A model generated the notes under the pieces. The model searched no databases. It had not been told where the DNA came from and worked only from the letters and a program-made list of their open reading frames with translations. This document shows positions 5,315 to 13,111 of a stretch of 49,535 nt of DNA, in pieces (within the stretch, counting starts at the first letter, position 1; each line of letters starts with the position of its first letter). A program made the translations under genes and the position numbers. The DNA lies in the NCBI GenBank assembly GCA_017429265.1, contig JAFRPG010000053.1, positions 1 through 49,535 on the forward strand, given 5' to 3'. The DNA is from Clostridia bacterium. GTDB taxonomy: Bacteria; Bacillota; Clostridia; Christensenellales; Aristaeellaceae.

Positions 5315-8215
5315 TTATGCCTCGACGCGGATCGTTCCGGTCAGGCGGATGTCCCTGCTGGACGCACCGATCAGGACGGCACGCTCGCCTTCCGCGAGGA
5401 TCCACTTGTCCTTTGTGCCGTCGGGGCGCGTCTGAAGAAGCATCGCGGGATCCCAGTAGCACAGCATCTTCGGGTCGATCTCCATCACGGCCTCGCGCGT
5501 CTCGCCCGGCCGGAGATCCTTCAGCCGGACATAGCCGACCAGCTGCTTTTCGGCCATCTGGATGTAACCGGGGACTTCCGCCTTGCCGAGGTAGAGCTGC
5601 ACGATCTCGTCGCCGGTCCGGCTGCCCGTGTTGGTGACCCGGCAGGAGACGGTGAAGCGGTTCTTTTCCTCCGGATCGGTGCGCACCTGCAGATCGGAAT
5701 ATGCATAGGTCGTGTAGCTCAGTCCGTGGCCGAAGGGGAAGAGCGGCTCCATGCCCGTCCGGTCATACCAGCGGTAGCCCGTGAAGATGCCCTCCGTCAT
5801 GCGGATCAGCGTATCATCCTCACCCCAGGGGATGCCCCGGCCGCGCTCGGCACGGTGGGCCGGCGTGTCTGTCAGGGGCGTGTCCTCTGCGCGCGCGGGC
5901 CAGGTCTGGTTGAGCTTGCCGGACGGGTTGATCTCGCCCGTCATGATCCGCGCGAGCACCCGCGCCCCCTCCTGACCGGGCATGTAGGCCGTGAGGATGG
6001 CGTCCGCCGAACCGGCCCAGTCGCCGATCGCACGGGCGTTGGAGGTCTGCATCACAACGATCAGCCGCGCGTCGGGGCGTTTTGCCGCGATCACGTCGGC
6101 CAGGAGCCGGGACTGATCCTCGCCGAGGGTGATGCGGCTCTCGCCGGAGCGGAACCCCATCACGCGGTCGACGTTCACTACCGCGTCGCAGGCAAAGAAG
6201 ACGACGGTGTCCGCCTCGCGGGCCGCTGCGAGCGCGTCCGCGTAATTCCGCTTTCTCCATGAGGGCGGCGCCCAGGCCAGGCGCAGCTGCAGGTCCTTGT
6301 TCCGGACGCACTGGCGGGCATGGACCAGCACCCGGTAGGCCTTCCCGGCCTCCAGCGTGATCTTTTCGGCGGTGATGCCCATGCCCTCGGGGCTGCAGAT
6401 CAGGGACTCCCAGGGCCACTGGGCCCACTCGCGCATCCGGCTCTTGCCGGGCATCTTCCAGCCGTCATCGGTCTCGATGAAGAAGCTGGCTTCGCCGCCG
6501 ACGCACTGCAGGATCAGGCTGTACTCGCCGGTCTCGGGCGCGCGCAGCCAACCCTTCCAGGTGTAGGTCTCATCCTCTCCGAAGGCGGTGCCGTTCGGGG
6601 CGTTGCGGTAGTGCTTGACGGGATTCCCCTGCGCGTCGGTGCCGCAGGTGAAGTCGATCTGCGCGTCCACGCAGCAGAACTCCCCGGCTGTATGTCCGTC
6701 CCGGCTGTCCGCGGCGCGGCTGGTGTAGGAGCTCAGACCGGTATCGACCGGCTCTCCCTCCTCATCGATCAGGATGGCGCCGAGGAAGGCCTCGCCGCCA
6801 CCGCCCGGGCCGGCGTTGTCATGCGTCATGTCGCGATCCTCGTCCAGGATGCCGTAGGTCCGCGTCAGGCCCGGCTGCTCACAGGCTTCGTCCCGGAAGA
6901 AGGCTCCGGCCGGGATGGTCACGCCGGCCTCGTCGATTCCGGCGTAAGCGGGACAGGTCCGGCCCGTCGCCTCCCGCAGAGCCTCCTGACCGGAGACCAT
7001 GCGCTCGAGCTGTCCGAAGGAGCGCTCCTGAGCCTGGCCGCAAACCGGGTACACAGCTCCGGTCCCGATCAGCGCGATCCGGGCGTCGGGATCGAGCGGC
7101 AGCGCGTTGTGCTCGTTCTTCAGCAAGACAGCGCCCTCCCGCACGATCTGCGCGGCCATTTCCGCATGCCGCTCGAGCATGCCGGCCCCGACCTCCCGGT
7201 CATAGCGCCACTCCATCTGGATCGGATGCGTGCGCCCGGGCTCCGGGATCACCTCGCCGGCTTCGTCCAGCTTCACCAGGCTCAGCAGGCCGACCGTGGA
7301 CATGCCCCACAGCACGCGGCGGACCGCCTCGTCGATGCGCGAAGCGTCCAGCCGCCCGCTCCGCAGATAACGCTCGATATGCTTCCGGTCGTTGAATGCG
7401 GGGTAGGGCATCTCGATGTCCATGCCGGCATCGAGCGTGAAGCGGTGCACGCTGCCCCAGTCGGACATCACGCTGCCGCGGAAGTCCCACTGATCGCGCA
7501 GGATGTCCTTCAGCAGAGCGGGGTTTGCGGAGCAGTAGTCGCCGTTGACATCGTTGTAGGAGTTCATCACGCTGCCCGCGCCGCCCTCATGGATGGCTGC
7601 GTCGAACGGCCTGCAGTAGGTCTCGTGCAGGGTCTGCTCGTCCACCGTCTGCTTCGGGAAGGTGAAGAAGCGTGTCCCGAAGAGATTGGCGGCGGCGAAG
7701 TGCTTGATCGTCGCCACGGCCTTGTGCTCCTGTACGCCGACCGTCTCCCGCACACCCATCCGGGCCGCCATGTAGCTGTCCTCGGACTTCATGTCCTTGT
7801 TGCGGAAGAAGTGGGGCGAGCGGATCACGTCCACCTGGGGCGCGAGCAGGAAATTGCCCGAGCAGGCGGCACACTCCTCGGCGGCCACCTGGCCGAAGGC
7901 ATAGGCCATCTCATCGTCCCAGGTGCAGCCCAGCAGGCTCGGCTGCGGCAGGCCCGTGGTTTCCACGATGCCGGTGATCCCCGCGGGGCCGTCGTACATG
8001 ACGACCTCCGGGACGCCCAGGCGCGGCACGCCCCACTGATAGCCGGCGTTGCCGATCTTGCCCTTGTCCTCCGGCTCCTTCGATCCGCCCAGCAGGCTCA
8101 GCTTCTCCTCCCAGGTCATCGCGCGGACCAGCGCGTCGATCTTCCGGTCCCGCAGGCCGGGCTCGTCGGTCACATAGTCCTGCTCCGTAAAGAGATCCGG
8201 GTATCTGGTTTCCAT
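5315..8215 (-). CDS. GH3 beta-glucosidase with PA14 insert
   Basis: This is a 966-residue family 3 glycoside hydrolase that cleaves beta-linked glucosides or related sugars by a retaining mechanism. The N-terminal TIM barrel has KHFAAAN (171-177) and the nucleophile D252 in VMSDWG. The (alpha/beta)6 domain is split by a PA14 carbohydrate-binding domain at about 510-660 (TWKGWLRAPETGEYSLIL), and the C-terminus is fibronectin III-like (VTNTGSRTGDEIVQLYL). No signal peptide is seen, so it acts inside the cell on imported oligosaccharides. I chose ATG 8215 behind AAGGAGGAG; the longer frame upstream has no ribosome site. It follows an oxidoreductase gene by 25 bases, probably one operon. Exact substrate is unknown. 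Confidence 0.95.
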   Translation of the reverse strand: METRYPDLFTEQDYVTDEPGLRDRKIDALVRAMTWEEKLSLLGGSKEPEDKGKIGNAGYQWGVPRLGVPEVVMYDGPAGITGIVETTGLPQPSLLGCTWDDEMAYAFGQVAAEECAACSGNFLLAPQVDVIRSPHFFRNKDMKSEDSYMAARMGVRETVGVQEHKAVATIKHFAAANLFGTRFFTFPKQTVDEQTLHETYCRPFDAAIHEGGAGSVMNSYNDVNGDYCSANPALLKDILRDQWDFRGSVMSDWGSVHRFTLDAGMDIEMPYPAFNDRKHIERYLRSGRLDASRIDEAVRRVLWGMSTVGLLSLVKLDEAGEVIPEPGRTHPIQMEWRYDREVGAGMLERHAEMAAQIVREGAVLLKNEHNALPLDPDARIALIGTGAVYPVCGQAQERSFGQLERMVSGQEALREATGRTCPAYAGIDEAGVTIPAGAFFRDEACEQPGLTRTYGILDEDRDMTHDNAGPGGGGEAFLGAILIDEEGEPVDTGLSSYTSRAADSRDGHTAGEFCCVDAQIDFTCGTDAQGNPVKHYRNAPNGTAFGEDETYTWKGWLRAPETGEYSLILQCVGGEASFFIETDDGWKMPGKSRMREWAQWPWESLICSPEGMGITAEKITLEAGKAYRVLVHARQCVRNKDLQLRLAWAPPSWRKRNYADALAAAREADTVVFFACDAVVNVDRVMGFRSGESRITLGEDQSRLLADVIAAKRPDARLIVVMQTSNARAIGDWAGSADAILTAYMPGQEGARVLARIMTGEINPSGKLNQTWPARAEDTPLTDTPAHRAERGRGIPWGEDDTLIRMTEGIFTGYRWYDRTGMEPLFPFGHGLSYTTYAYSDLQVRTDPEEKNRFTVSCRVTNTGSRTGDEIVQLYLGKAEVPGYIQMAEKQLVGYVRLKDLRPGETREAVMEIDPKMLCYWDPAMLLQTRPDGTKDKWILAEGERAVLIGASSRDIRLTGTIRVEA

Positions 8216-8240
8216 CTGGTCTCCTCCTTGCTGTCGTGGG

Positions 8241-9269
8241 TCATTCCATGCCGGACAGGCGCAGCCAGAACTCGGCGTCCGCGATCGCCTCGTCCAGAGG
8301 GTAAGGGCTCGGTCCGCCTCGCAGGTACTCGCCCATGTCGAGGAGGAGGCTTGCGATGGCAAACTCGTCCTGGACCGTGTCGGGCGCGAGTTCGGCGGAC
8401 CAGTTCCGCCGCCTGTCCCGCAGGGCCTGGGTGTCCAGGCAGCGGTACTTTTCCGGGATCTCCGCCGTCAGGGCGATTCGCTGCGGCCGGTTGTCGCGGT
8501 CGAGGTACAGGATCTGTGTGTCGCTCCACTCGCCGCGGTCGCCGCGCACGGTCAGGTGCCGTGAGCGGACATAGGAGCGGTACTGGATGGGGGAGAAGTC
8601 GTAGACGGCCTGCTTCCCGGAGGCGAAGGAGATCAGCGCCGTGCATCGCTCCGCCTGCGTACGGCGGCCGTCGAGGATCGCTCCGCCGCGGGAGTCGGTC
8701 TCGGCCACGGGCTCGGGCTGCGTCAGGGCGCGGATCGTGTACGGCTCCTCCGGCGGGATCCGCAGCGCCTGCCGGATCAGGCCGGCCGCGTGGTAATCAT
8801 GCAGGAGCGAGATGTACACGGAGGTCGGCTTGCCGATGGTGCCCAGCGCGAGCTGCCGGAGACCGGCGGCCAGGATGGGCTGGCGCGGATACTGCTCGCA
8901 GCAGACGATCCGGGCCCCTCGCTCCCCCCAGGCGCGGATCCGCTCCAGCTGTTCGCTGCTCGCACCGACCGGCGTCTCCGTCACGACCGGGTATCCGCGC
9001 AGGACCCATTCCTCCGCCACATCGGCGACATGCCCGCGGTCGACCGCGATGACGGCGAAGTCCGGGCCGAAGCGCAGGCAGTCCTCCACGCTGACCGTGG
9101 CCGGGATCCCGGTCTGTGCCGCGATCAGGTCAGCCTTGCTCTGCGTGCGGCAGAGGAAGATCGCGAGGAAGCGGTCGGGATAGGTCTTCGCGACCCGTGC
9201 GAAATACTGCGAGCGGTAGCCGGAGCCGACGATGACGTAAGAGAGGACCGTGTCCGCCGGCTGAATCAT
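8241..9269 (-). CDS. Gfo/Idh/MocA-family NAD(P)-dependent oxidoreductase
   Basis: The 342-residue protein has an N-terminal Rossmann fold with VGSGYR at 14-19 and a C-terminal alpha/beta domain, as in sugar dehydrogenases and related enzymes of this family. The usual catalytic E-K-P motif reads E98-T99-P100, so the key lysine is replaced by threonine; function may differ from a plain sugar dehydrogenase. ATG 9269 lies behind AAGGAGG and follows the conserved hydrophobic first strand; the longer frame upstream covers the promoter. It is first in an operon with the GH3 glucosidase, which suggests work on the same glycoside or its product. No membrane segment is seen. Confidence 0.88.
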   Translation of the reverse strand: MIQPADTVLSYVIVGSGYRSQYFARVAKTYPDRFLAIFLCRTQSKADLIAAQTGIPATVSVEDCLRFGPDFAVIAVDRGHVADVAEEWVLRGYPVVTETPVGASSEQLERIRAWGERGARIVCCEQYPRQPILAAGLRQLALGTIGKPTSVYISLLHDYHAAGLIRQALRIPPEEPYTIRALTQPEPVAETDSRGGAILDGRRTQAERCTALISFASGKQAVYDFSPIQYRSYVRSRHLTVRGDRGEWSDTQILYLDRDNRPQRIALTAEIPEKYRCLDTQALRDRRRNWSAELAPDTVQDEFAIASLLLDMGEYLRGGPSPYPLDEAIADAEFWLRLSGME

Positions 9270-9345
9270 GGGAACACCCGCCTCCTTCTTCCCGCCCGCG
9301 TCCGTCGGGACCGCGGACAGGATTCCATATTGTGCTCTGCGATTC

Positions 9346-9374
9346 AGTATACCATGTCTTCCGGCCCTTCTCAA
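9346..9374 (-). promoter_or_regulatory. Promoter of the oxidoreductase-GH3 operon
   Basis: Minus-strand TTGAGA (9374-9369) and TATACT (9351-9346) are 17 bases apart, about 75 bases upstream of the oxidoreductase start. Confidence 0.82.
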
Positions 9375-9529
9375 GGGGACAGATGTGTCTTTTCTTCCGG
9401 TAAAGACCGCTGAATTTGTCGCTTTGCGGGCGACCACGGTTTTTCTCCGCGCGCTATGATGAGGATGCGGAAGGGAAGACCGCAGAACTACGGACTGCCG
9501 CATCAGCGACACAGAAGGGGGATATGAAA

Positions 9530-10183
9530 ATGAAAAAGAATCTGACGGAACTGGTCCTGATCCTCGATCAGAGCGGATCCATGCACGGGCTGGAAAAGGA
9601 TACCATCGGCGGCTTCAACAGCATGATCGACAAGCAGCGGGACGAGGCGGGCGAGGCCCTGGTCTCCACCGTACTCTTCTCGGGGGACAGCGTCGTGCTG
9701 CATGACCGCATCCCGCTGGAGAAGGTGCCGGAGATGACCGCCCGCGATTACCGGCCCGGCGGCTGCACGGCCCTGATCGACGCGATCGGCGGGGCGATCC
9801 ATCACATCGGGAACGTCCATAAGTACGCCCGGGCCGAGGACGTGCCGGAACACACCGTCTTCGTGATCATCACCGACGGCATGGAGAACGCCAGCCGCCG
9901 CTATACCGCCGACCGCGTCCGGGAAATGATCCGGCGCCAGAAGGAAAAGTACGGCTGGGAGTTCCTCTTCCTCGCGGCGAACATCGACGCCGTGCAGACC
10001 GCGGCCCGCTACGGTATCGACGAGGACCGGGCCGTGGAGTTCCGCAACGACAGCGACGGCCAGGCGCTCAACTACCGTGTGGTCAGCGAGGCGGTGGCCT
10101 GCGTGCGCGCCTCGGCACCCATGAGCGCGGACTGGAAGGATGCCATCGAGCAGGATTTCAGGCGCCGCGGCGGACGCAAGTGA
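9530..10183 (+). CDS. vWA-domain protein
   Basis: This 217-residue protein is almost wholly a von Willebrand factor A domain. The MIDAS metal site is complete: D13-Q-S15-G-S17, T80 in GGCTALIDAIG and D116 in IITDGME. It has no signal peptide or membrane segment, so it is cytosolic and probably a metal-dependent protein-binding module. ATG 9530 has the better spacing to AGGGGG; ATG 9524 is the alternative. A terminator follows, so it is transcribed apart from the zinc-ribbon gene. The neighbourhood of a zinc-ribbon protein and a kinase-like protein recalls vWA/kinase partnerships such as TerY-type triads, but no PP2C gene is present. The partner is inference only. Confidence 0.9.
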   Translation: MKKNLTELVLILDQSGSMHGLEKDTIGGFNSMIDKQRDEAGEALVSTVLFSGDSVVLHDRIPLEKVPEMTARDYRPGGCTALIDAIGGAIHHIGNVHKYARAEDVPEHTVFVIITDGMENASRRYTADRVREMIRRQKEKYGWEFLFLAANIDAVQTAARYGIDEDRAVEFRNDSDGQALNYRVVSEAVACVRASAPMSADWKDAIEQDFRRRGGRK

Positions 10184-10228
10184 TCACTCGGTGTTCTGTC
10201 TTATCTTCCCATCGCTGCGCAGGCAGCG

Positions 10229-10263
10229 CATGCGTGTGCCCGACCGGTGCGCGCATGTTTTTT
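10229..10263 (+). terminator. Terminator after the vWA gene
   Basis: CATGCGTGTGCC and GGTGCGCGCATG pair over twelve positions with three G-U pairs, loop CGACC, followed by TTTTTT. Confidence 0.85.
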
Positions 10264-10295
10264 CGGTGCTTTTTCCCGGCTGCGGCGCATATGGC

Positions 10296-10324
10296 TTGCA
10301 AATCATCGGCGAAACCGATATAAT
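10296..10324 (+). promoter_or_regulatory. Promoter of the zinc-ribbon gene
   Basis: TTGCAA (10296-10301) and a perfect TATAAT (10319-10324) are 17 bases apart, 29 bases before the start codon and just before AAAGGAG. Confidence 0.87.
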
Positions 10325-10353
10325 GGGATATCCCGATAAAGGAGTGAAGTGCA

Positions 10354-11376
10354 ATGAAGTGTCCGTTCTGTCTGAATGATATACTGGCCGGTTACACAAG
10401 CTGTCCCCTCTGCGGCACGGTGATCATGGCTCCGCCTGCCGTGCCGGCCCCCCGGCCTGTGCCTCAGGAAGCATTCCAGCCCGCTCCGCAGTATGCGCCT
10501 CAGTCCGCTCCGCAGTATGCGCCGCAGCCTGCGCCCGTGCCTGCCCCGCAGTATGCGCCGGCACCGGCTCCGCAGCCCGCGCCTGTGCCTGCAGCGCAGC
10601 CCGCACCGACCACGGCGGCACCCGCAGCTGAGGAGACCTGGACCTGCCCGGTCTGCTTCTCCGGAAACCGCATGGACTACATGTACTGCATGATCTGTGG
10701 CGGGCAGCGCCCGGCCCCCGGTCAGGCGCAGCCCGTGATGCCGGGCGGCGGCGAGCAGCACATCACCCTTGCCCCGATGACGGAGCCGAAGCCTGAGGAA
10801 GCCGCACCCGCCTGGACCTGCGCGAAGTGCGGCAAGGAGAATGACGCGGAGTACGCGTTCTGCCTCTACTGCGGTACGCCGAAGCAGGCTGTCCCCGCTG
10901 AGCCGGAGAAGACCGTGGAGCCGGAGACACCGGCCGAGGCGGAGATCCCCGCTGAGCCGGAGAAGACCGTGGAGCCGGAGACACCGGCCGAGGCGGAGAT
11001 CCCCGCTGAGCCGGAGATTCCTGACGAACCCGAGACCCTCGCTGAGGCGGAGATCCCCGCCGAGCCTGAGATTCCCAACGAACCCGAGGCCCTTGCCGAG
11101 CCCGGGACGCCCGCCGGGCCGGAGCCTTCTTCTGAACCGGAGGTTCCTGCCGAGGCCGAAACCGCCGCCGAGCCGGAAGAGCCCGTTGCCGGGGACGCCG
11201 GAACCTGGATCTGCTCCGCATGCGGGCAGGAGAACGACGCATCGTTCGTGTTCTGCTGCGGGTGCGGACGGCCCCGCGGCGCGGAAGAGCCCGACAGATC
11301 CGGACAGGACGCGACAGCCGAACAGCCGACGCTGCCGGAGGACCCGGACGCCCCGTCCGACGAGCGGCCGGTCTGA
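10354..11376 (+). CDS. Protein with four zinc ribbons and low-complexity linkers
   Basis: This 340-residue protein carries four CxxC...CxxC zinc ribbons: C3/C6/C17/C20, C98/C101/C112/C115, C156/C159/C170/C173 and C287/C290/C301/C304. The linkers are a Pro-Ala-Gln segment (about 27-90) and an acidic Glu-Pro-Ala segment (about 180-280) made of four 18-residue repeats. The last three ribbons share W-T/I-C-x-x-C-G-x-E/N. Such ribbons usually bind protein or nucleic acid; none has an enzyme domain. No membrane segment is seen, and the long linkers suggest a flexible scaffold. The next gene, a kinase-like membrane protein, follows after 58 bases in the same direction, so a shared pathway is likely. 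Function is unknown. Confidence 0.85.
   Translation: MKCPFCLNDILAGYTSCPLCGTVIMAPPAVPAPRPVPQEAFQPAPQYAPQSAPQYAPQPAPVPAPQYAPAPAPQPAPVPAAQPAPTTAAPAAEETWTCPVCFSGNRMDYMYCMICGGQRPAPGQAQPVMPGGGEQHITLAPMTEPKPEEAAPAWTCAKCGKENDAEYAFCLYCGTPKQAVPAEPEKTVEPETPAEAEIPAEPEKTVEPETPAEAEIPAEPEIPDEPETLAEAEIPAEPEIPNEPEALAEPGTPAGPEPSSEPEVPAEAETAAEPEEPVAGDAGTWICSACGQENDASFVFCCGCGRPRGAEEPDRSGQDATAEQPTLPEDPDAPSDERPV
10897..11112 (+). repeat. Four 54-bp tandem repeats inside the zinc-ribbon gene
   Basis: Units at 10897-10950 and 10951-11004 are identical; units at 11005-11058 and 11059-11112 have diverged. They encode the 18-residue Glu-Pro-rich repeats. Exact identity of the first two units points to a recent duplication, so copy number may vary between strains. 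Confidence 0.9.
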
Positions 11377-11434
11377 CCGACGCGATCTGCCGTGCCGGAC
11401 GCGACGGTCGACAGTGTGTGAGGAGAAGCGCCTG

Positions 11435-13072
11435 ATGAACAGCATCGGACCCTACCGCCAGGTGACGGAATTCACGGCGCGCGGCGCCGGAGATCCGGAA
11501 TGGTGCCGGGCGGAGCGCGACGGGCAGGCTTTCATTGTCAAAAAGCTGGCCGGCCCGGTGTTCCCGCTGCCTGAGACGGCCCTGCCGCAGGAGGAGCGGG
11601 AAGCCCGGGCCCGCCGCTTTATCGGGCGCGAGGAGAACCTGAAGAAGATCTGCGCGTCTCTCCGGCAGAACGATCCGTACGGCCTGCTGCTGACGCCCGT
11701 CGACGTGCTGCGCTTTGACTGCCGCATCTGCACCGTGACCCCCTGCGTGACGGGGGAGATCCGCGCGGAGGAGACCGCGGCCCTTCCGGAGCGGCACCGG
11801 CTCGCGTTGCTGCGCCAGCTCACCGAAGCCCTGCGCTGCGTGCACCGGGCCGGGCTGGTCCACGGCGATCTGCGGCCGGACTGCCTGATCATCACCCGCA
11901 CACGGGAGGGTAGCTTCCGCCTGTGGCTCACCGGCTTTGAGAACAGCCGGTGGCAGGCCGATCCGCCGCAGCCGGCGGACGAATTCCGCGGCGATCCGGC
12001 CTATGCCGCGCCGGAGACCGGCCGATTCCCGGGGTATGCGCCCGAAAAACCCGGCCCCGCCGCCGATGTGTTTTCGCTGGGGCTGCTGCTGCACCTGATG
12101 TGGGCGGGCGCACTGCCCGAATGCGGCGGAGAGACAGCGGGCGAGCTGATCGCAAGGGGCGGGACGCCGGGGCTCAGCCCGATCCTGCCGCCTGTCATGG
12201 GATCCCTGATCGCGCGCATGCTCGCGCCGTCCCCGCAGGACCGCCCGACGGCGGATGCCGCCGTTTCCGCTCTGGCCGGGATGGCGGAGATGCCCGCACC
12301 GGGACCGTCGCCGAAGACGGCGGACGTGCGGATCGAGTGCATGACCAGATCGGGGCGCGTCCTGCACGCCTGGACCGAGAAGATCCCGTGGGGCAGCGCG
12401 AAAACCATCCGTCCCCCGGAGATCGACGGGATGAAGCCCGAGAGCTGGAGCCGGAAGGTGACCGTGCAGGTGGGGGAGGACGGACGCTGCAAGAGCCCGG
12501 TCGTCCTCGAGTACCGCAAGGCTCGCCGGGCAGGCTCCGGCACGGTCCTCGCGGGAGGCATCGCGGCGCTGGCCGTGATCGCGATGCTCGCGGGCTTTGC
12601 GCTGTGGGTGTGGCCGTCGATGTCCGCCTCCTGCGCGGCCTCGGTGACGCCGACACCGGTGCCTGTTCCCACGCGGACGGTGCGGGTGACCGCCGCGCCG
12701 ACAGCCCGGCCGACGCCCGCGCCGACCGCCTCCCCGCGCGAGATCGCGGAGCGGGCCGGCATCCTGGAGATCCCCGAAGGCCGGTCCCTGCGTCTGACCC
12801 TGAGCAAGGACACCCCCGTGTATCTGCGCTTCACGCCGGCCATGGACGGCGTGTACGAGACAACGGTCACGGGAACGTGGCGGGACGCGCGCGTGGAGCT
12901 GATCCGATGCGACGCGGACTGGCGGGAAACCGGCAGTGTCGTGCTGGCGCCCGGCGGGAACAGGATCCGACCCGAGACCCTGCGGGCGGGGGAGGCCTAC
13001 TGCCTGATCATCCGCAGCGACGGGCCGGAACCCGCGGAGATCACGCTCAGCGTCGACCTCCCGCCGCTCTGA
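11435..13072 (+). CDS. Receptor-like Hanks-type pseudokinase
   Basis: The 545-residue protein has a Ser/Thr kinase-like fold at about 1-285. The ATP lysine is probably K36 or K37 (FIVKKL) and the catalytic loop reads H143-G-D145-L-R-P-D-C150, with Cys in place of the metal-binding Asn. The DFG motif is replaced by G167-F-E, while A-P-E is kept at 192-194. Loss of both metal-binding positions suggests a pseudokinase. Residues about 297-362 form a small beta domain. A single membrane helix (about 370-393), a Pro/Thr-rich linker and a C-terminal beta domain similar to bacterial pre-peptidase C-terminal domains follow, so the C-terminus is outside the cell. ATG 11435 lies behind GAGGAGAAG. It is probably co-transcribed with the zinc-ribbon gene. 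Confidence 0.85.
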   Translation: MNSIGPYRQVTEFTARGAGDPEWCRAERDGQAFIVKKLAGPVFPLPETALPQEEREARARRFIGREENLKKICASLRQNDPYGLLLTPVDVLRFDCRICTVTPCVTGEIRAEETAALPERHRLALLRQLTEALRCVHRAGLVHGDLRPDCLIITRTREGSFRLWLTGFENSRWQADPPQPADEFRGDPAYAAPETGRFPGYAPEKPGPAADVFSLGLLLHLMWAGALPECGGETAGELIARGGTPGLSPILPPVMGSLIARMLAPSPQDRPTADAAVSALAGMAEMPAPGPSPKTADVRIECMTRSGRVLHAWTEKIPWGSAKTIRPPEIDGMKPESWSRKVTVQVGEDGRCKSPVVLEYRKARRAGSGTVLAGGIAALAVIAMLAGFALWVWPSMSASCAASVTPTPVPVPTRTVRVTAAPTARPTPAPTASPREIAERAGILEIPEGRSLRLTLSKDTPVYLRFTPAMDGVYETTVTGTWRDARVELIRCDADWRETGSVVLAPGGNRIRPETLRAGEAYCLIIRSDGPEPAEITLSVDLPPL

Positions 13073-13111
13073 GCCCCGATATTCACCGAACGGAGAGGAA
13101 CTCTTTATCCT

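Noticed and set aside
6320..9052. A 910-codon plus-strand frame over the GH3 and oxidoreductase genes
   Set aside because: Its product has no domain and ends in an Arg/Pro/Ser-rich tail; the minus-strand genes are unambiguous.
9432..9460. TATGAT at 9455-9460 as promoter of the vWA gene
   Set aside because: No acceptable -35 lies 16-18 bases upstream, so I did not list it as a feature.
10897..11112. Tandem direct repeats considered as a CRISPR array
   Set aside because: The units touch with no spacers and encode in-frame Glu-Pro repeats of a protein; no cas genes are present.
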